A stretch of 64,000 nt of DNA, from positions 106,734-170,733 of the forward strand of contig NZ_JAMYFE010000038.1 of assembly GCF_024129865.1 (NCBI RefSeq), in the 5' to 3' direction. Shown here in pieces: positions 47,663 through 54,239 of this stretch. How positions within the stretch are numbered: position 1 is the first letter of the stretch; every line of letters starts with the position of its first letter. Source of the stretch: Stieleria tagensis. GTDB taxonomy: Bacteria; Planctomycetota; Planctomycetia; Pirellulales; Pirellulaceae. The notes under the pieces were generated by a model. It searched no databases and was not told where the DNA came from. It saw only the letters and a list, made by a program, of their open reading frames with translations. The translations under genes were made by a program, and so were the position numbers.

Positions 47663-47745
47663 CCAATAACAATTTCACATCGCCTGGCAGGATGGCGTTG
47701 CGCGGTGATCAATTGCCCTCTTTCGATCACTATTGGTTCTCCGCG
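47661..47745. repeat. Terminal inverted-repeat element with boundary motif, copy A
   Basis: AACCAATA (47661-47668) and TATTGGTT (47731-47738) form an inverted pair spanning 78 bp that starts at the ankyrin stop codon. The left end, TAACCAAT with AATTT and ACATCGC following, recurs at 49506-49529. The right end GATCACTATTGGTTCTCCG (from 47725) recurs in variants at 48566, 49549 and 50428. Confidence 0.75.
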
Positions 47746-47754
47746 TCTTCTTGA

Positions 47755-47845
47755 GATCGATTACGATTGCCTTGGGTCGACGGTATGAGTCGGCCCGGAA
47801 GAAATTCAAACCAGTCGATGACTGAATTCGCGGGTACGCTTGTTC
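47755..47845. repeat. ~91-bp diverged repeat, copy 1
   Basis: Aligned without gaps to 50074-50164, it is about 76% identical by eye, with shared blocks TACGATTGC, GGTCGACGG, CGGCCCGGAA and CGCTTGTTC. Each copy sits in the spacer upstream of a gene or gene remnant in the island. It has no clear coding frame shared by both copies. Confidence 0.65.
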
Positions 47846-47911
47846 TGCGAGTTCTTAACGATTGGCCGCAGCTCGCATCTCGATAGGGTTCCCCCGACTG
47901 AGGAAATCAAA

Positions 47912-48493
47912 ATGAAACTGCATTCGATATTGCTCGCTCTTTTATTCACCTCCACCGGCATCGCAACTGCCGCGGAAAATGTGATGGCGGAGAAGGTTGG
48001 CACTCCGAAGCCAATGGTCAAAACACAGTACCTGGTCGAACTGTCAGAGTACGAGCTTGAACAAGCCGTTCCGGTTGCTATTAGCGAGTCTGAGATCATT
48101 GATGTGATCCGTCGCTCTAAGTCGAAACCGCTTGAAACAGTGCGAATGACAGCCGTCGAAGAAACGGACAGCATGGTCCAAAATGGCAGACGTGTCACGG
48201 TAACGACTGGCAAGGTGACACATGGCAACACGACTTCGCGCAGCACCGAGCAGCTGGAAGTTGGGACGATGCTGCGAGTCAAAATAGTGCCCCATGCAAA
48301 GGGGGCATTGGCTGATGTCAGCTACGCAACCTCTCGCCTTGACGGCAACGGGACCGACGTTTCTCCGCCAGACGTCCTGACAAAAACGATTGAGTCAACG
48401 CAAATTTATGTGCTTGGCAAGGAACGGCTTCTTTCGTCGATGAGCGCCGATAAGTTCACTTGCGTCCTCATTTCCGTGAGCGAGATTCCGTGA
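47912..48493 (+). CDS. Exported protein of unknown function
   Basis: 193 residues from ATG at 47912, preceded by GAGGAAATC, a good ribosome site. MKLHSILLALLFTSTGIATA is a clean signal peptide. The mature part is mostly beta-strand-like, polar, with one Cys near the C-terminus and ends in KFTCVLISVSEIP. No family recognised. It is the only gene of its ~840-bp unit between two copies of the recurring boundary motif. The 24 codons open upstream of the chosen start are not signal-like. Confidence 0.7.
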   Translation: MKLHSILLALLFTSTGIATAAENVMAEKVGTPKPMVKTQYLVELSEYELEQAVPVAISESEIIDVIRRSKSKPLETVRMTAVEETDSMVQNGRRVTVTTGKVTHGNTTSRSTEQLEVGTMLRVKIVPHAKGALADVSYATSRLDGNGTDVSPPDVLTKTIESTQIYVLGKERLLSSMSADKFTCVLISVSEIP

Positions 48494-49084
48494 TCGCCCA
48501 AGCCGGCGGATAGCCAACGACCGCGTCCGGAACCAGGGTTGGTCCCTCATCAATCGCTTTGTTTGGATCAACATTGATTCTCCGTGCCTTGGTGCCTCGG
48601 TGAGATTGATTGGTCCGGGGTCTCTCACAGAGGCACGAAGGCACAGAGACGAGAAAGCAATCGGTCGACGCTCACGGTACGCCTGCAGGTCGCGTGCCGA
48701 GAAACTCTGACATCACCGGATCAGTTGGCGAGATTTATTTCGGCATGAGGATCAAGCAGTGTCCGGCGTGGTACGCGGAGCTTTAGTTGCAGGAGTTCTG
48801 ACAGGATTGGGATGAGGCAACGGGGGCGGGGTAGACCGATTGGCACCTGGGAACGCAGGTAGAAGTCGCAAAAAAATCATCGATCGCCGCTTCATCGCCA
48901 CCGCTGCAGTTGGCTCTCGCGGGAATGACATCACAGCGATCCTTTGCGATAGAATCATTCTGACGGGGATCGCTCCCCCGCCAACTCGACCCACGTGATG
49001 GTCGACAATGTTCAACGCCCGATCGATCGGTGCACCTCCGGCACCCGGATAGATCGCATTTCGTTATTCGACTGAGAAGCCTAA
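48494..49084. other. 591-bp noncoding spacer in the accessory island
   Basis: It contains the boundary-motif variant GATCAACATTGATTCTCCG (from 48566) and a 27-bp sequence at 48622-48648 (core CACGAAGGCACAGAG) that recurs with one mismatch at 49943-49969. A minus-strand frame at 48752-49015 is open, but its translation shows no recognisable family and is Pro/Arg-biased; I do not call it a gene. No RNA gene seen. Confidence 0.55.
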
Positions 49085-49489
49085 GTGATTGACTTGAATC
49101 CATACGCTTCGATTACCACAACGCCTTCGCCGACAACTGCACGCCTTTCGACGCACCCAGACTGGCAGTGGATGCTTGCTTTGGTTTACGCCTTTTCCGC
49201 GTTTTGCTTGTGGGCCATTTTCAACTCAACCGCTAGCGAAAACGGATACAGATTGTTCTGCCATGGATATTGCTCGATACCACTTTTCGGTCACAACGAT
49301 ACTGTTTTTCGACACATGTTGCCGCTTATTCTTGCAGTGCTACCGGCTGGTCTAACCGGAATAACGTTTCGATATTTCTACCGAGGCTGCTCAGTCGAGC
49401 AAAAGGTGACGGGTCGAAATGCCTTTTTTCTGTTCGTAGGGTTTGTTCTTGCAGTGTGTAACGCTTCCCTCTTTGAGCCGATCGTGTGA
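49085..49489 (+). CDS. Small membrane protein with N-terminal NPYAS motif
   Basis: 134 residues from GTG at 49085, with GAGAAG upstream. The N-terminus IDLNPYASITTTPSP resembles the NPYxxP/NPYAS leader seen on many small planctomycete membrane proteins. Three hydrophobic helices follow (WMLALVYAFSAFCLWAIFN; MLPLILAVLPAGLTGITF; AFFLFVGFVLAVCNASLF). Several cysteines lie between helices 1 and 2 (LFCHGYCSIPLFG). Function unknown. By eye the gene is less GC-rich than the surrounding housekeeping genes. Confidence 0.7.
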   Translation: MIDLNPYASITTTPSPTTARLSTHPDWQWMLALVYAFSAFCLWAIFNSTASENGYRLFCHGYCSIPLFGHNDTVFRHMLPLILAVLPAGLTGITFRYFYRGCSVEQKVTGRNAFFLFVGFVLAVCNASLFEPIV

Positions 49490-49505
49490 CCAAGAACTAG
49501 GCGAA

Positions 49506-49566
49506 TAACCAATCAGAATTTGACATCGCGTGAATGAACAGCGGTGTTGGCATTGGTTCTCGTTCG
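49506..49566. repeat. Terminal inverted-repeat element with boundary motif, copy B
   Basis: AACCAAT (49507-49513) pairs with ATTGGTT (49552-49558). The left part shares TAACCAAT, AATTT and ACATCGC with the element at 47660, and the right end GGCATTGGTTCTCG aligns with the other boundary motifs. It lies 17 bp after the NPYAS-gene stop, mirroring copy A after the ankyrin gene. Confidence 0.7.
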
Positions 49567-49848
49567 AGCCTGAAGAGGGGCTGGCTATTTGAGCGGACGA
49601 GCTGATGCTCAAATTCTCTGTTCAAGAAGGGTCGGAGTCGGCGACGCCCCGTTGGGATTTGAGCCCGATGTTGCAGTGCGGAGGGCATGTGGGACAGGGT
49701 TTGTGGCGTTTCGAAGCGAGGTGACTGAGGGCTTGGAAGTCCGTTGCTCGCTGAACCAGCACCGTTTCCCTGACGGTTTGAACCTGAAAGTGACTTTTAG
49801 AAGTTGCGCATTTGCCAGCCCGGAGGGCGATACACGAAGTGCCGGCGG

Positions 49849-49944
49849 CGTGAGCCGCCGGAATACGGGGGATTTTGTTCCTAGCCCGGAAGGGCGGCAC
49901 ATGGTCTCATGCAACGTTGCAGTCATTTTGTCGCCCGCTGGGCT
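49849..49944. repeat. Dispersed ~96-bp repeat, copy 2
   Basis: Counterpart of 16485-16580, on the same strand, with about 90% identity by eye over CCGGAATA through CGCCCGCTGGGCT. The two copies lie 33 kb apart, both in noncoding DNA. Confidence 0.85.
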
Positions 49945-50073
49945 CTCACAGCGGCACGAAGGCACAGAGCAGAGTCAGTTCCAAGTCGCAATTGTCCAAC
50001 GCGAATTGAAATGCTGTGTCTGTTGAAATCCAAAGCCTGGCGACTCGACTGATTTGTTTCTCTCGGTGGTTCC

Positions 50074-50164
50074 GATCGAGTACGATTGCATCTGGTCGAC
50101 GGCGTGCGCCGGCCCGGAAAAATGCGGAACCACTCGATGAACAAAGTTGCGGGGGCGCTTGTTC
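50074..50164. repeat. ~91-bp diverged repeat, copy 2
   Basis: Counterpart of 47755-47845. It is followed by a short duplicated TTCCCTGAATTTG segment and then by the DUF1572 remnant. Confidence 0.65.
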
Positions 50165-50236
50165 CCTGAATTTGTGTTCCCTGAATTTGAGATGTTTGGC
50201 CGCAATTCCATTCTCGATACTGTTAATTGGCTGAAG

Positions 50237-50446
50237 ATGGAAATGTGCGGCTTAACGACATGGCTTGATGCGATGCGTGAGACGGTAGGGTCCTACCGAC
50301 GCGTGATTGATGCCACCATCGCGCAGTTAACTGATGCAGAACTGCACGCACGCCCTGCACAGGATTTCAACTCAGTCGCTATTATCCTGCGCCACCTTGG
50401 CGGAAATCTCCAAAGCCGATGGACAGTGATCATCGGTTCTCCGTGA
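50237..50446 (+). pseudogene. Truncated DinB-like DUF1572 gene
   Basis: A 69-codon frame from ATG at 50237. GSYRRVIDATIAQLTDAELH and FNSVAIILRHLGGNLQSRWT match the N-terminal half of DUF1572/DinB-fold proteins, which normally run to about 150-170 residues. Homology stops exactly where the sequence enters GATCATCGGTTCTCCG, the recurring boundary motif, giving a short random tail (VIIGSP) and a stop. This looks like a gene cut by recombination or insertion at that motif. An intact DinB-fold gene at 29877 is only distantly similar. Confidence 0.7.
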
Positions 50447-50479
50447 TCGTCGTCGCTCTGTCATCGAAGCGCGTGCTCA

Positions 50480-50827
50480 ATGCATCAAATCCTTGTCTAT
50501 GCCGATTCACTCAGTTGAGGAATTGTTCCCAACACGAGAGAGCGTTTTGCCTTTTCACAGCGCCCGCCGGGCGTGATGGAATTTGAACTGTTGCGTCAGG
50601 GGCAAAGCGTTCGCGTGATTGAAGATTGCCTCAACGGCCGCCGGACGGTGTGGGACGATCCATTCAAGCCTGGTCGGAACGGGCTTGACGGTCTGGAGCA
50701 AAGGATCGAAGTCAACTCACCGCTATCACTCGTGATTCTTTGTCTGGGAACAAACGACTTTCAGTCAATCCTTGGGGCATCGGTTGCTTCACGGGTGGCA
50801 GATATTTTGGATCGCGAAGAAAACTGA
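50480..50827 (+). pseudogene. Disrupted SGNH/GDSL hydrolase gene
   Basis: From ATG at 50480 the translation starts MHQILVYADSLS, meets TGA at 50516-50518, then continues in the same frame as GIVPNTRERFAFSQRPPGVM and through VIEDCLNGRRTVWDDPFKPG to VILCLGTNDFQS. In SGNH arylesterases the residue after DSLS is usually Trp, so the TGA is a TGG-to-TGA change. After LGTNDFQS homology is lost, and about 19 unrelated residues precede the stop, so the C-terminal part with the catalytic Asp/His is missing too. The Ser of DSLS and Asn of GTND are kept. An internal restart at GTG or ATG near 50570 could give only a fragment. Confidence 0.75.
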
Positions 50828-50970
50828 AGGCAGGACAAATCCATGAATTTAAAACCGTGTTTTGTTGACCGTATGATGGAGACGGTTGACTAGGTCGCCG
50901 GCGGACACAGCGCGAACGGTTGCGACCAGCGGGCGTGTTCGGATGATCGAGAATCTTTTCATCGAGCGTT

Positions 50971-50986
50971 TGGCATATCACTTGCA
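50971..50986 (+). promoter_or_regulatory. Sigma-54 (RpoN) promoter for hsp20
   Basis: TGGCATATCACTTGCA matches the consensus TGGCAYRNNNNTTGCW at every defined position, with the GG and GC doublets ten bases apart. It lies 91 bp upstream of the hsp20 start, in a noncoding stretch (50828-51076). Transcription would start near 50997. No enhancer-binding site was identified. Confidence 0.7.
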
Positions 50987-51076
50987 TTTATTGGCTGTCG
51001 ACAACCAATCGGCTGTCGGAATGACAGCTAGCAAGACGGCAGTAGCCTTTCACTTTTTTTGTGGAGCAAGAGACAG

Positions 51077-51637
51077 ATGCGAATGGTATTTCCCTCTCAA
51101 CCGACCGGGCGTTTGATGGACGAATTGGCGACCGACGTGGGATCGTTGGTGGAATCCTTTTTTGGTGACGCGGCCGAGCGTGGACGCGCTGGCAAGCGTG
51201 AGCGGATGGAGGTTTTGCTGGACATCGATGAATCCGAGCAAGCGTATGTGGTGACGTTGGATGTGCCCGGCGTGTCGCTGGAATCGATTGAGATCGACGT
51301 GCATGAAGACACGTTGACGATTGCCGGTGAGCGTGTCGCGGCGGGCAGCCGTCATGCCGCCAAGGAGGCGCCCAGGGAGTCGGCGTCTGCGGAGGCGGCA
51401 TCCGGGGATGACGCTTCGCTGGAAACCGACGTCGAAGCTCAACAGAAGGCTCGCCAGGAGCTCAAGCCGCGGCGTCGCGAACGTTCCTGGGGGGCGTTTG
51501 AACGCAAGGTGCGGCTTCCGCTAGCGGTCGAAAACGACGCGGTCACCGCTGAATTGTCCGACGGCGTGTTGGTGGTGACGTTGCCCAAGGCGGATCCGGA
51601 GAAAGGCAAACGGCGAATCCCGGTTTCGCGGGCATAA
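51077..51637 (+). CDS. Hsp20/alpha-crystallin small heat-shock protein
   Basis: 186 residues from ATG at 51077 (ATG at 51083 is possible). The alpha-crystallin domain starts at EVLLDIDESEQAYVVTLDVP; VSLESIEIDVHEDTLTIAGE and WGAFERKVRLPLAVENDAVT follow, with AELSDGVLVVTLPK as the last strands. An unusual ~40-residue Ala/Glu/Ser-rich insert (SRHAAKEAPRESASAEAASG and following) lies in the loop before RERSWGAFERK, where most bacterial members have about ten residues. It is an ATP-independent holdase chaperone. A sigma-54 promoter candidate precedes it and an ECF sigma factor gene follows. Confidence 0.9.
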   Translation: MRMVFPSQPTGRLMDELATDVGSLVESFFGDAAERGRAGKRERMEVLLDIDESEQAYVVTLDVPGVSLESIEIDVHEDTLTIAGERVAAGSRHAAKEAPRESASAEAASGDDASLETDVEAQQKARQELKPRRRERSWGAFERKVRLPLAVENDAVTAELSDGVLVVTLPKADPEKGKRRIPVSRA

Positions 51638-51710
51638 GTCGTAATTCCTGGCGAGGGTTGGATCACAGCAGCGGTCTGGGCGTTTACAATCCGTCCAGGC
51701 CGCTGGTGCA

Positions 51711-52334
51711 TTGCAGCGGTCGTCGAAACGGGGAATCATCACCAGCATTCGGGAAAACAGCGGATTGGGCGGCAAGCGAGAACTCGAAGAGCCTGAGTTG
51801 ATCGATCGGGCACTCGCTGGCGACCGTTCCGCGTTCGCGGAGTTGGTGTATCAAAACCAAGACCGATTGTTTGCCTCGATGATGCAGGTGACCGGTTCGC
51901 CCGAAGAGGCCGAGGAGGTGGCTCAGGAGGCCTTCATTCGCGCCTTCATCAAACTGGACACGTTCCAACGCAACAGCCAATTTTTTACTTGGATCTATCG
52001 CATCGCGTTCAACAGTGCGTTGACGCGGCGGCGCAAGAAAACCGCTCGCGTGTCACTGGACCAGGTCCGCGAGGACAACGGATTGGAATTGGCCAGTGAT
52101 GCCGATCGCGTCGACGAATCGATGCTGCGTGACGAACGGGTCAGTCTGGTGCGGCGGGCGATCGATACGCTGACCGAGGAGCACCGCAAGATTTTGGTGC
52201 TGCGAGAAATGGACGACTTTGCCTATGAGGAGATCGCGGAGATCCTGGGGATTTCCATCGGCACGGTCCGCAGTCGGCTCAGTCGTGCCCGTCGGCAATT
52301 GAAATTGGCAATCGAATCGCTCGACAGTGACTGA
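51711..52334 (+). CDS. ECF-type RNA polymerase sigma factor
   Basis: 207 residues if started at TTG 51711; the start is uncertain and the first ~20 residues may not be translated. Region 2 is AFAELVYQNQDRLFASMMQV followed by GSPEEAEEVAQEAFIRAF and FFTWIYRIAFNSALTRRR. Region 4 is EEHRKILVLREMDDFAYEEI with GISIGTVRSRLSRARRQLK, the helix-turn-helix. No anti-sigma gene is adjacent, since the next gene is on the opposite strand. It resembles RpoE-like/SigW groups. It may be read through from the hsp20 unit 73 bp upstream. Confidence 0.9.
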   Translation: MQRSSKRGIITSIRENSGLGGKRELEEPELIDRALAGDRSAFAELVYQNQDRLFASMMQVTGSPEEAEEVAQEAFIRAFIKLDTFQRNSQFFTWIYRIAFNSALTRRRKKTARVSLDQVREDNGLELASDADRVDESMLRDERVSLVRRAIDTLTEEHRKILVLREMDDFAYEEIAEILGISIGTVRSRLSRARRQLKLAIESLDSD

Positions 52335-52352
52335 ATGAAATCACCGGCTGGA

Positions 52353-53141
52353 CTAATACGGGGCATCCATATCGCCGGGACCGCCGGGGTCCCATTCGAT
52401 GCCGGCCAGTTCGGCCAATTCTTCGAATAACGCAATCACTTGTTCCGGATCGGGCTCGCCCATGGTTTGGACGAAGTAATCGCTGGTGATCCCCAGTAGT
52501 TCTTTGGTGACCGATGCCAGATCGGGATCGATATCCATCAGGGTGGACGCCATTTCAAAATCGCGATCGTCCAAGACTTCGTCGGCCAAGCCCTCTAGCA
52601 AATCATACCAGTGGGCCGAATCGTTCTCGCAGTCAGGATGGACCTCCAGTATCGATTCGATTTCTTCGTCAGATAGGCCATCTCGCAGACATTTTTCACG
52701 ATAGGCGTCGGCGATCAAATCACGCCAACTGGTACCGCCGTCGTCGAATTCGGCGTCTTCCCACTCCGGGATCTCGTCATCGTCGTCATCCTTGAACGGC
52801 AATTCGAGCGAATTGGGATCGATGTTTTTGATTTCTTCGTCGATTTCCATCAACACTTCGACGTTGCGATAGACGGCATAAAATGCTGCTTTTTCAAGTG
52901 AGTTCCATTGCTCCGGATCGCCCTGGCCGGCCAGGGCGGCTTTGGAGACACGCACCAACAATTCCAACTGTTGTTGCCATTGCAGATCGTCAAACAGCTG
53001 CACGCCATAGGACCAAATCAGGTCGTTGTCTGCTTCGCAGTAGTACTCCTGAAGGACGTCCAGCATGGCGGCTAAAGACTCGCGATACAGTTCGGCATGT
53101 TTGCCGACCAGAGTGGCCGTCTCGTTTGGATCCCAAATCAT
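52353..53141 (-). CDS. Acidic cytoplasmic protein of unknown function
   Basis: 262 residues from ATG at 53141; a GTG four codons upstream is possible. Strongly acidic, with DDDDDEIPEWEDAEFDDG in the middle. The N-terminal half is helical (VQLFDDLQWQQQLELLVRVS) and the C-terminal half reads FVQTMGEPDPEQVIALFEEL. No membrane segment, no cysteine cluster and no family I recognise. It is convergent with the ECF sigma gene, 18 bp apart, and upstream of it lies a same-strand gene at 53291. Confidence 0.65.
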   Translation of the reverse strand: MIWDPNETATLVGKHAELYRESLAAMLDVLQEYYCEADNDLIWSYGVQLFDDLQWQQQLELLVRVSKAALAGQGDPEQWNSLEKAAFYAVYRNVEVLMEIDEEIKNIDPNSLELPFKDDDDDEIPEWEDAEFDDGGTSWRDLIADAYREKCLRDGLSDEEIESILEVHPDCENDSAHWYDLLEGLADEVLDDRDFEMASTLMDIDPDLASVTKELLGITSDYFVQTMGEPDPEQVIALFEELAELAGIEWDPGGPGDMDAPY

Positions 53142-53290
53142 TGTGATTACCACGTATGAACAATCAGCGCCGTGCAGCTTGCATCGCGCTTGTGCACCAA
53201 GTCAATCTGTTCAATCTGGCCGTCGGCCGCCGGTTCGTCTACATGTTCAACCGATCGGCACGCCGAAAACGGGCCGAAATCCGGTGGGAA

Positions 53291-53878
53291 TTAGGCGTCG
53301 CCAGAGGCTGGCTGTCCCAGTACGTCGCGGAGTTCATCGATCACACGTTGTTCGGCCGGCGACGTTTTGCCGACTCCTAGCACGCCGCCGGATGCTTCGG
53401 CCACCGCGATGGCTTGCTCCAGTAACCCCTGGGCAAATTTATCGTCGGTTCCCGTCGGCATCGATTGATGCAATGACCCGGCGTATTCCTTCCACGCCGT
53501 CCACAGATCCGGTGACGGTCGGGTCTGCAGCCATTGCTGGAGCAATTGAAACGCCAGCGGGTTCGAATTGACACCCCGCCGCAGCGCCTCGCTGATCACG
53601 GTTTGTCGTTCCTGTTCAGTCACAGACCCACTGGCCCAGGCGACGAACACCAGCGGCGTCAGGGTGAGTGCGGCGATGTTGGTGACATTGATGCCGGCGT
53701 CCAGCAGGTGGTTGGCCACTTGGTCGTCACGCAATCCGGTGGCCTGTGCCAGTTCCTGCAGTTTTTCGCTGCGGGCATCTGCATCGCGGAGCTTTTGCAA
53801 CAGTTCCTGGTCGACGCGTTGAAAGTAGGCGTCTTCGAGAGCTTGTCCGCGTCGATGAATGGCGTCGGTGGGGGACAT
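53291..53878 (-). CDS. Helical protein, possibly TerB-like fold, unknown function
   Basis: 195 residues. The N-terminal part is coiled-coil-like (YFQRVDQELLQKLRDADARS). The core IAALTLTPLVFVAWASGSVT then EQERQTVISEALRRG is reminiscent of TerB-like helical proteins, where an acidic residue follows the W-A-(D/S)-G segment; the usual Asp is Ser here. The C-terminus contains LLEQAIAVAEASGGVLGVGK. Family assignment is weak. It is divergent from the cbb3 operon. Confidence 0.6.
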   Translation of the reverse strand: MSPTDAIHRRGQALEDAYFQRVDQELLQKLRDADARSEKLQELAQATGLRDDQVANHLLDAGINVTNIAALTLTPLVFVAWASGSVTEQERQTVISEALRRGVNSNPLAFQLLQQWLQTRPSPDLWTAWKEYAGSLHQSMPTGTDDKFAQGLLEQAIAVAEASGGVLGVGKTSPAEQRVIDELRDVLGQPASGDA

Positions 53879-54239
53879 GGCTGGGAATCTCCGAGTTTGC
53901 GGGAGGGCAACGGTTTGAAATAGGGGAACGGACGGATCAACGGTTGCGCCATGCGAGCGGTCGCCGATGGCGAATCCGATCCATCATAAAACATGTCAGC
54001 AAATGTGATACCGATTCGCGTCTCACCGCTGCACAGATTCGCAATCTGGTGAGCCGAGGGGAAGAAAAAACTGGACAGGCGTGCGGCAAAGCGTCACGGT
54101 ATGCAATTCTTTCGCGGTCTTTCGACGCTGCCTTCCCCAATTGTTCTTCCTGACTGCGTCAGAGACACTAGATTTGCTGAATACCGATCTTGCCGCGATC
54201 ATACCCGTTTCGATCGCACGGAACTCCTTGACTTAACGA
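53879..54239. other. 361-bp divergent regulatory region upstream of the cbb3 operon
   Basis: It must contain the ccoNO promoter and that of the minus-strand gene at 53878. A small palindrome CAGATTCGCAATCTG lies at 54034-54048, nested within flanking CTCAC and GTGAG, and is a candidate operator. No FNR-type TTGAT-N4-ATCAA site was found by eye. No coding frame is convincing. Confidence 0.4.

Larger units (their letters stand above)
49567..50236. other. Repeat-rich noncoding stretch
   Basis: This 670-bp stretch holds the dispersed repeat at 49849-49944, a 27-bp repeat at 49943-49969 and the 91-bp repeat copy at 50074-50164. A short tandem TTCCCTGAATTTG at 50163-50189 occurs twice. Open frames on both strands translate to Arg/Ser/Pro-rich sequence generated by the repeats and are not called. 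Confidence 0.55.

Noticed and set aside
48752..49015. 87-codon minus-strand frame in the island spacer
   Set aside because: Pro/Arg-rich without ribosome site or recognised domain; may be a decayed gene, but there is no evidence to name it.
47661..49566. Canonical integron attC sites
   Set aside because: I looked for the RYYYAAC and GTTRRRY core sites at the inverted elements; none was found at the right positions, and no integrase is in the window, so only a general cassette-like layout is proposed.
49609..49965. Open frames on both strands in the repeat region
   Set aside because: They overlap the dispersed repeats, have biased Arg/Ser/Pro composition and no signal or domain.
53879..54239. 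FNR box upstream of the cbb3 operon
   Set aside because: No TTGAT-N4-ATCAA-like palindrome is present; TTGAC near 54228 lacks the second half.
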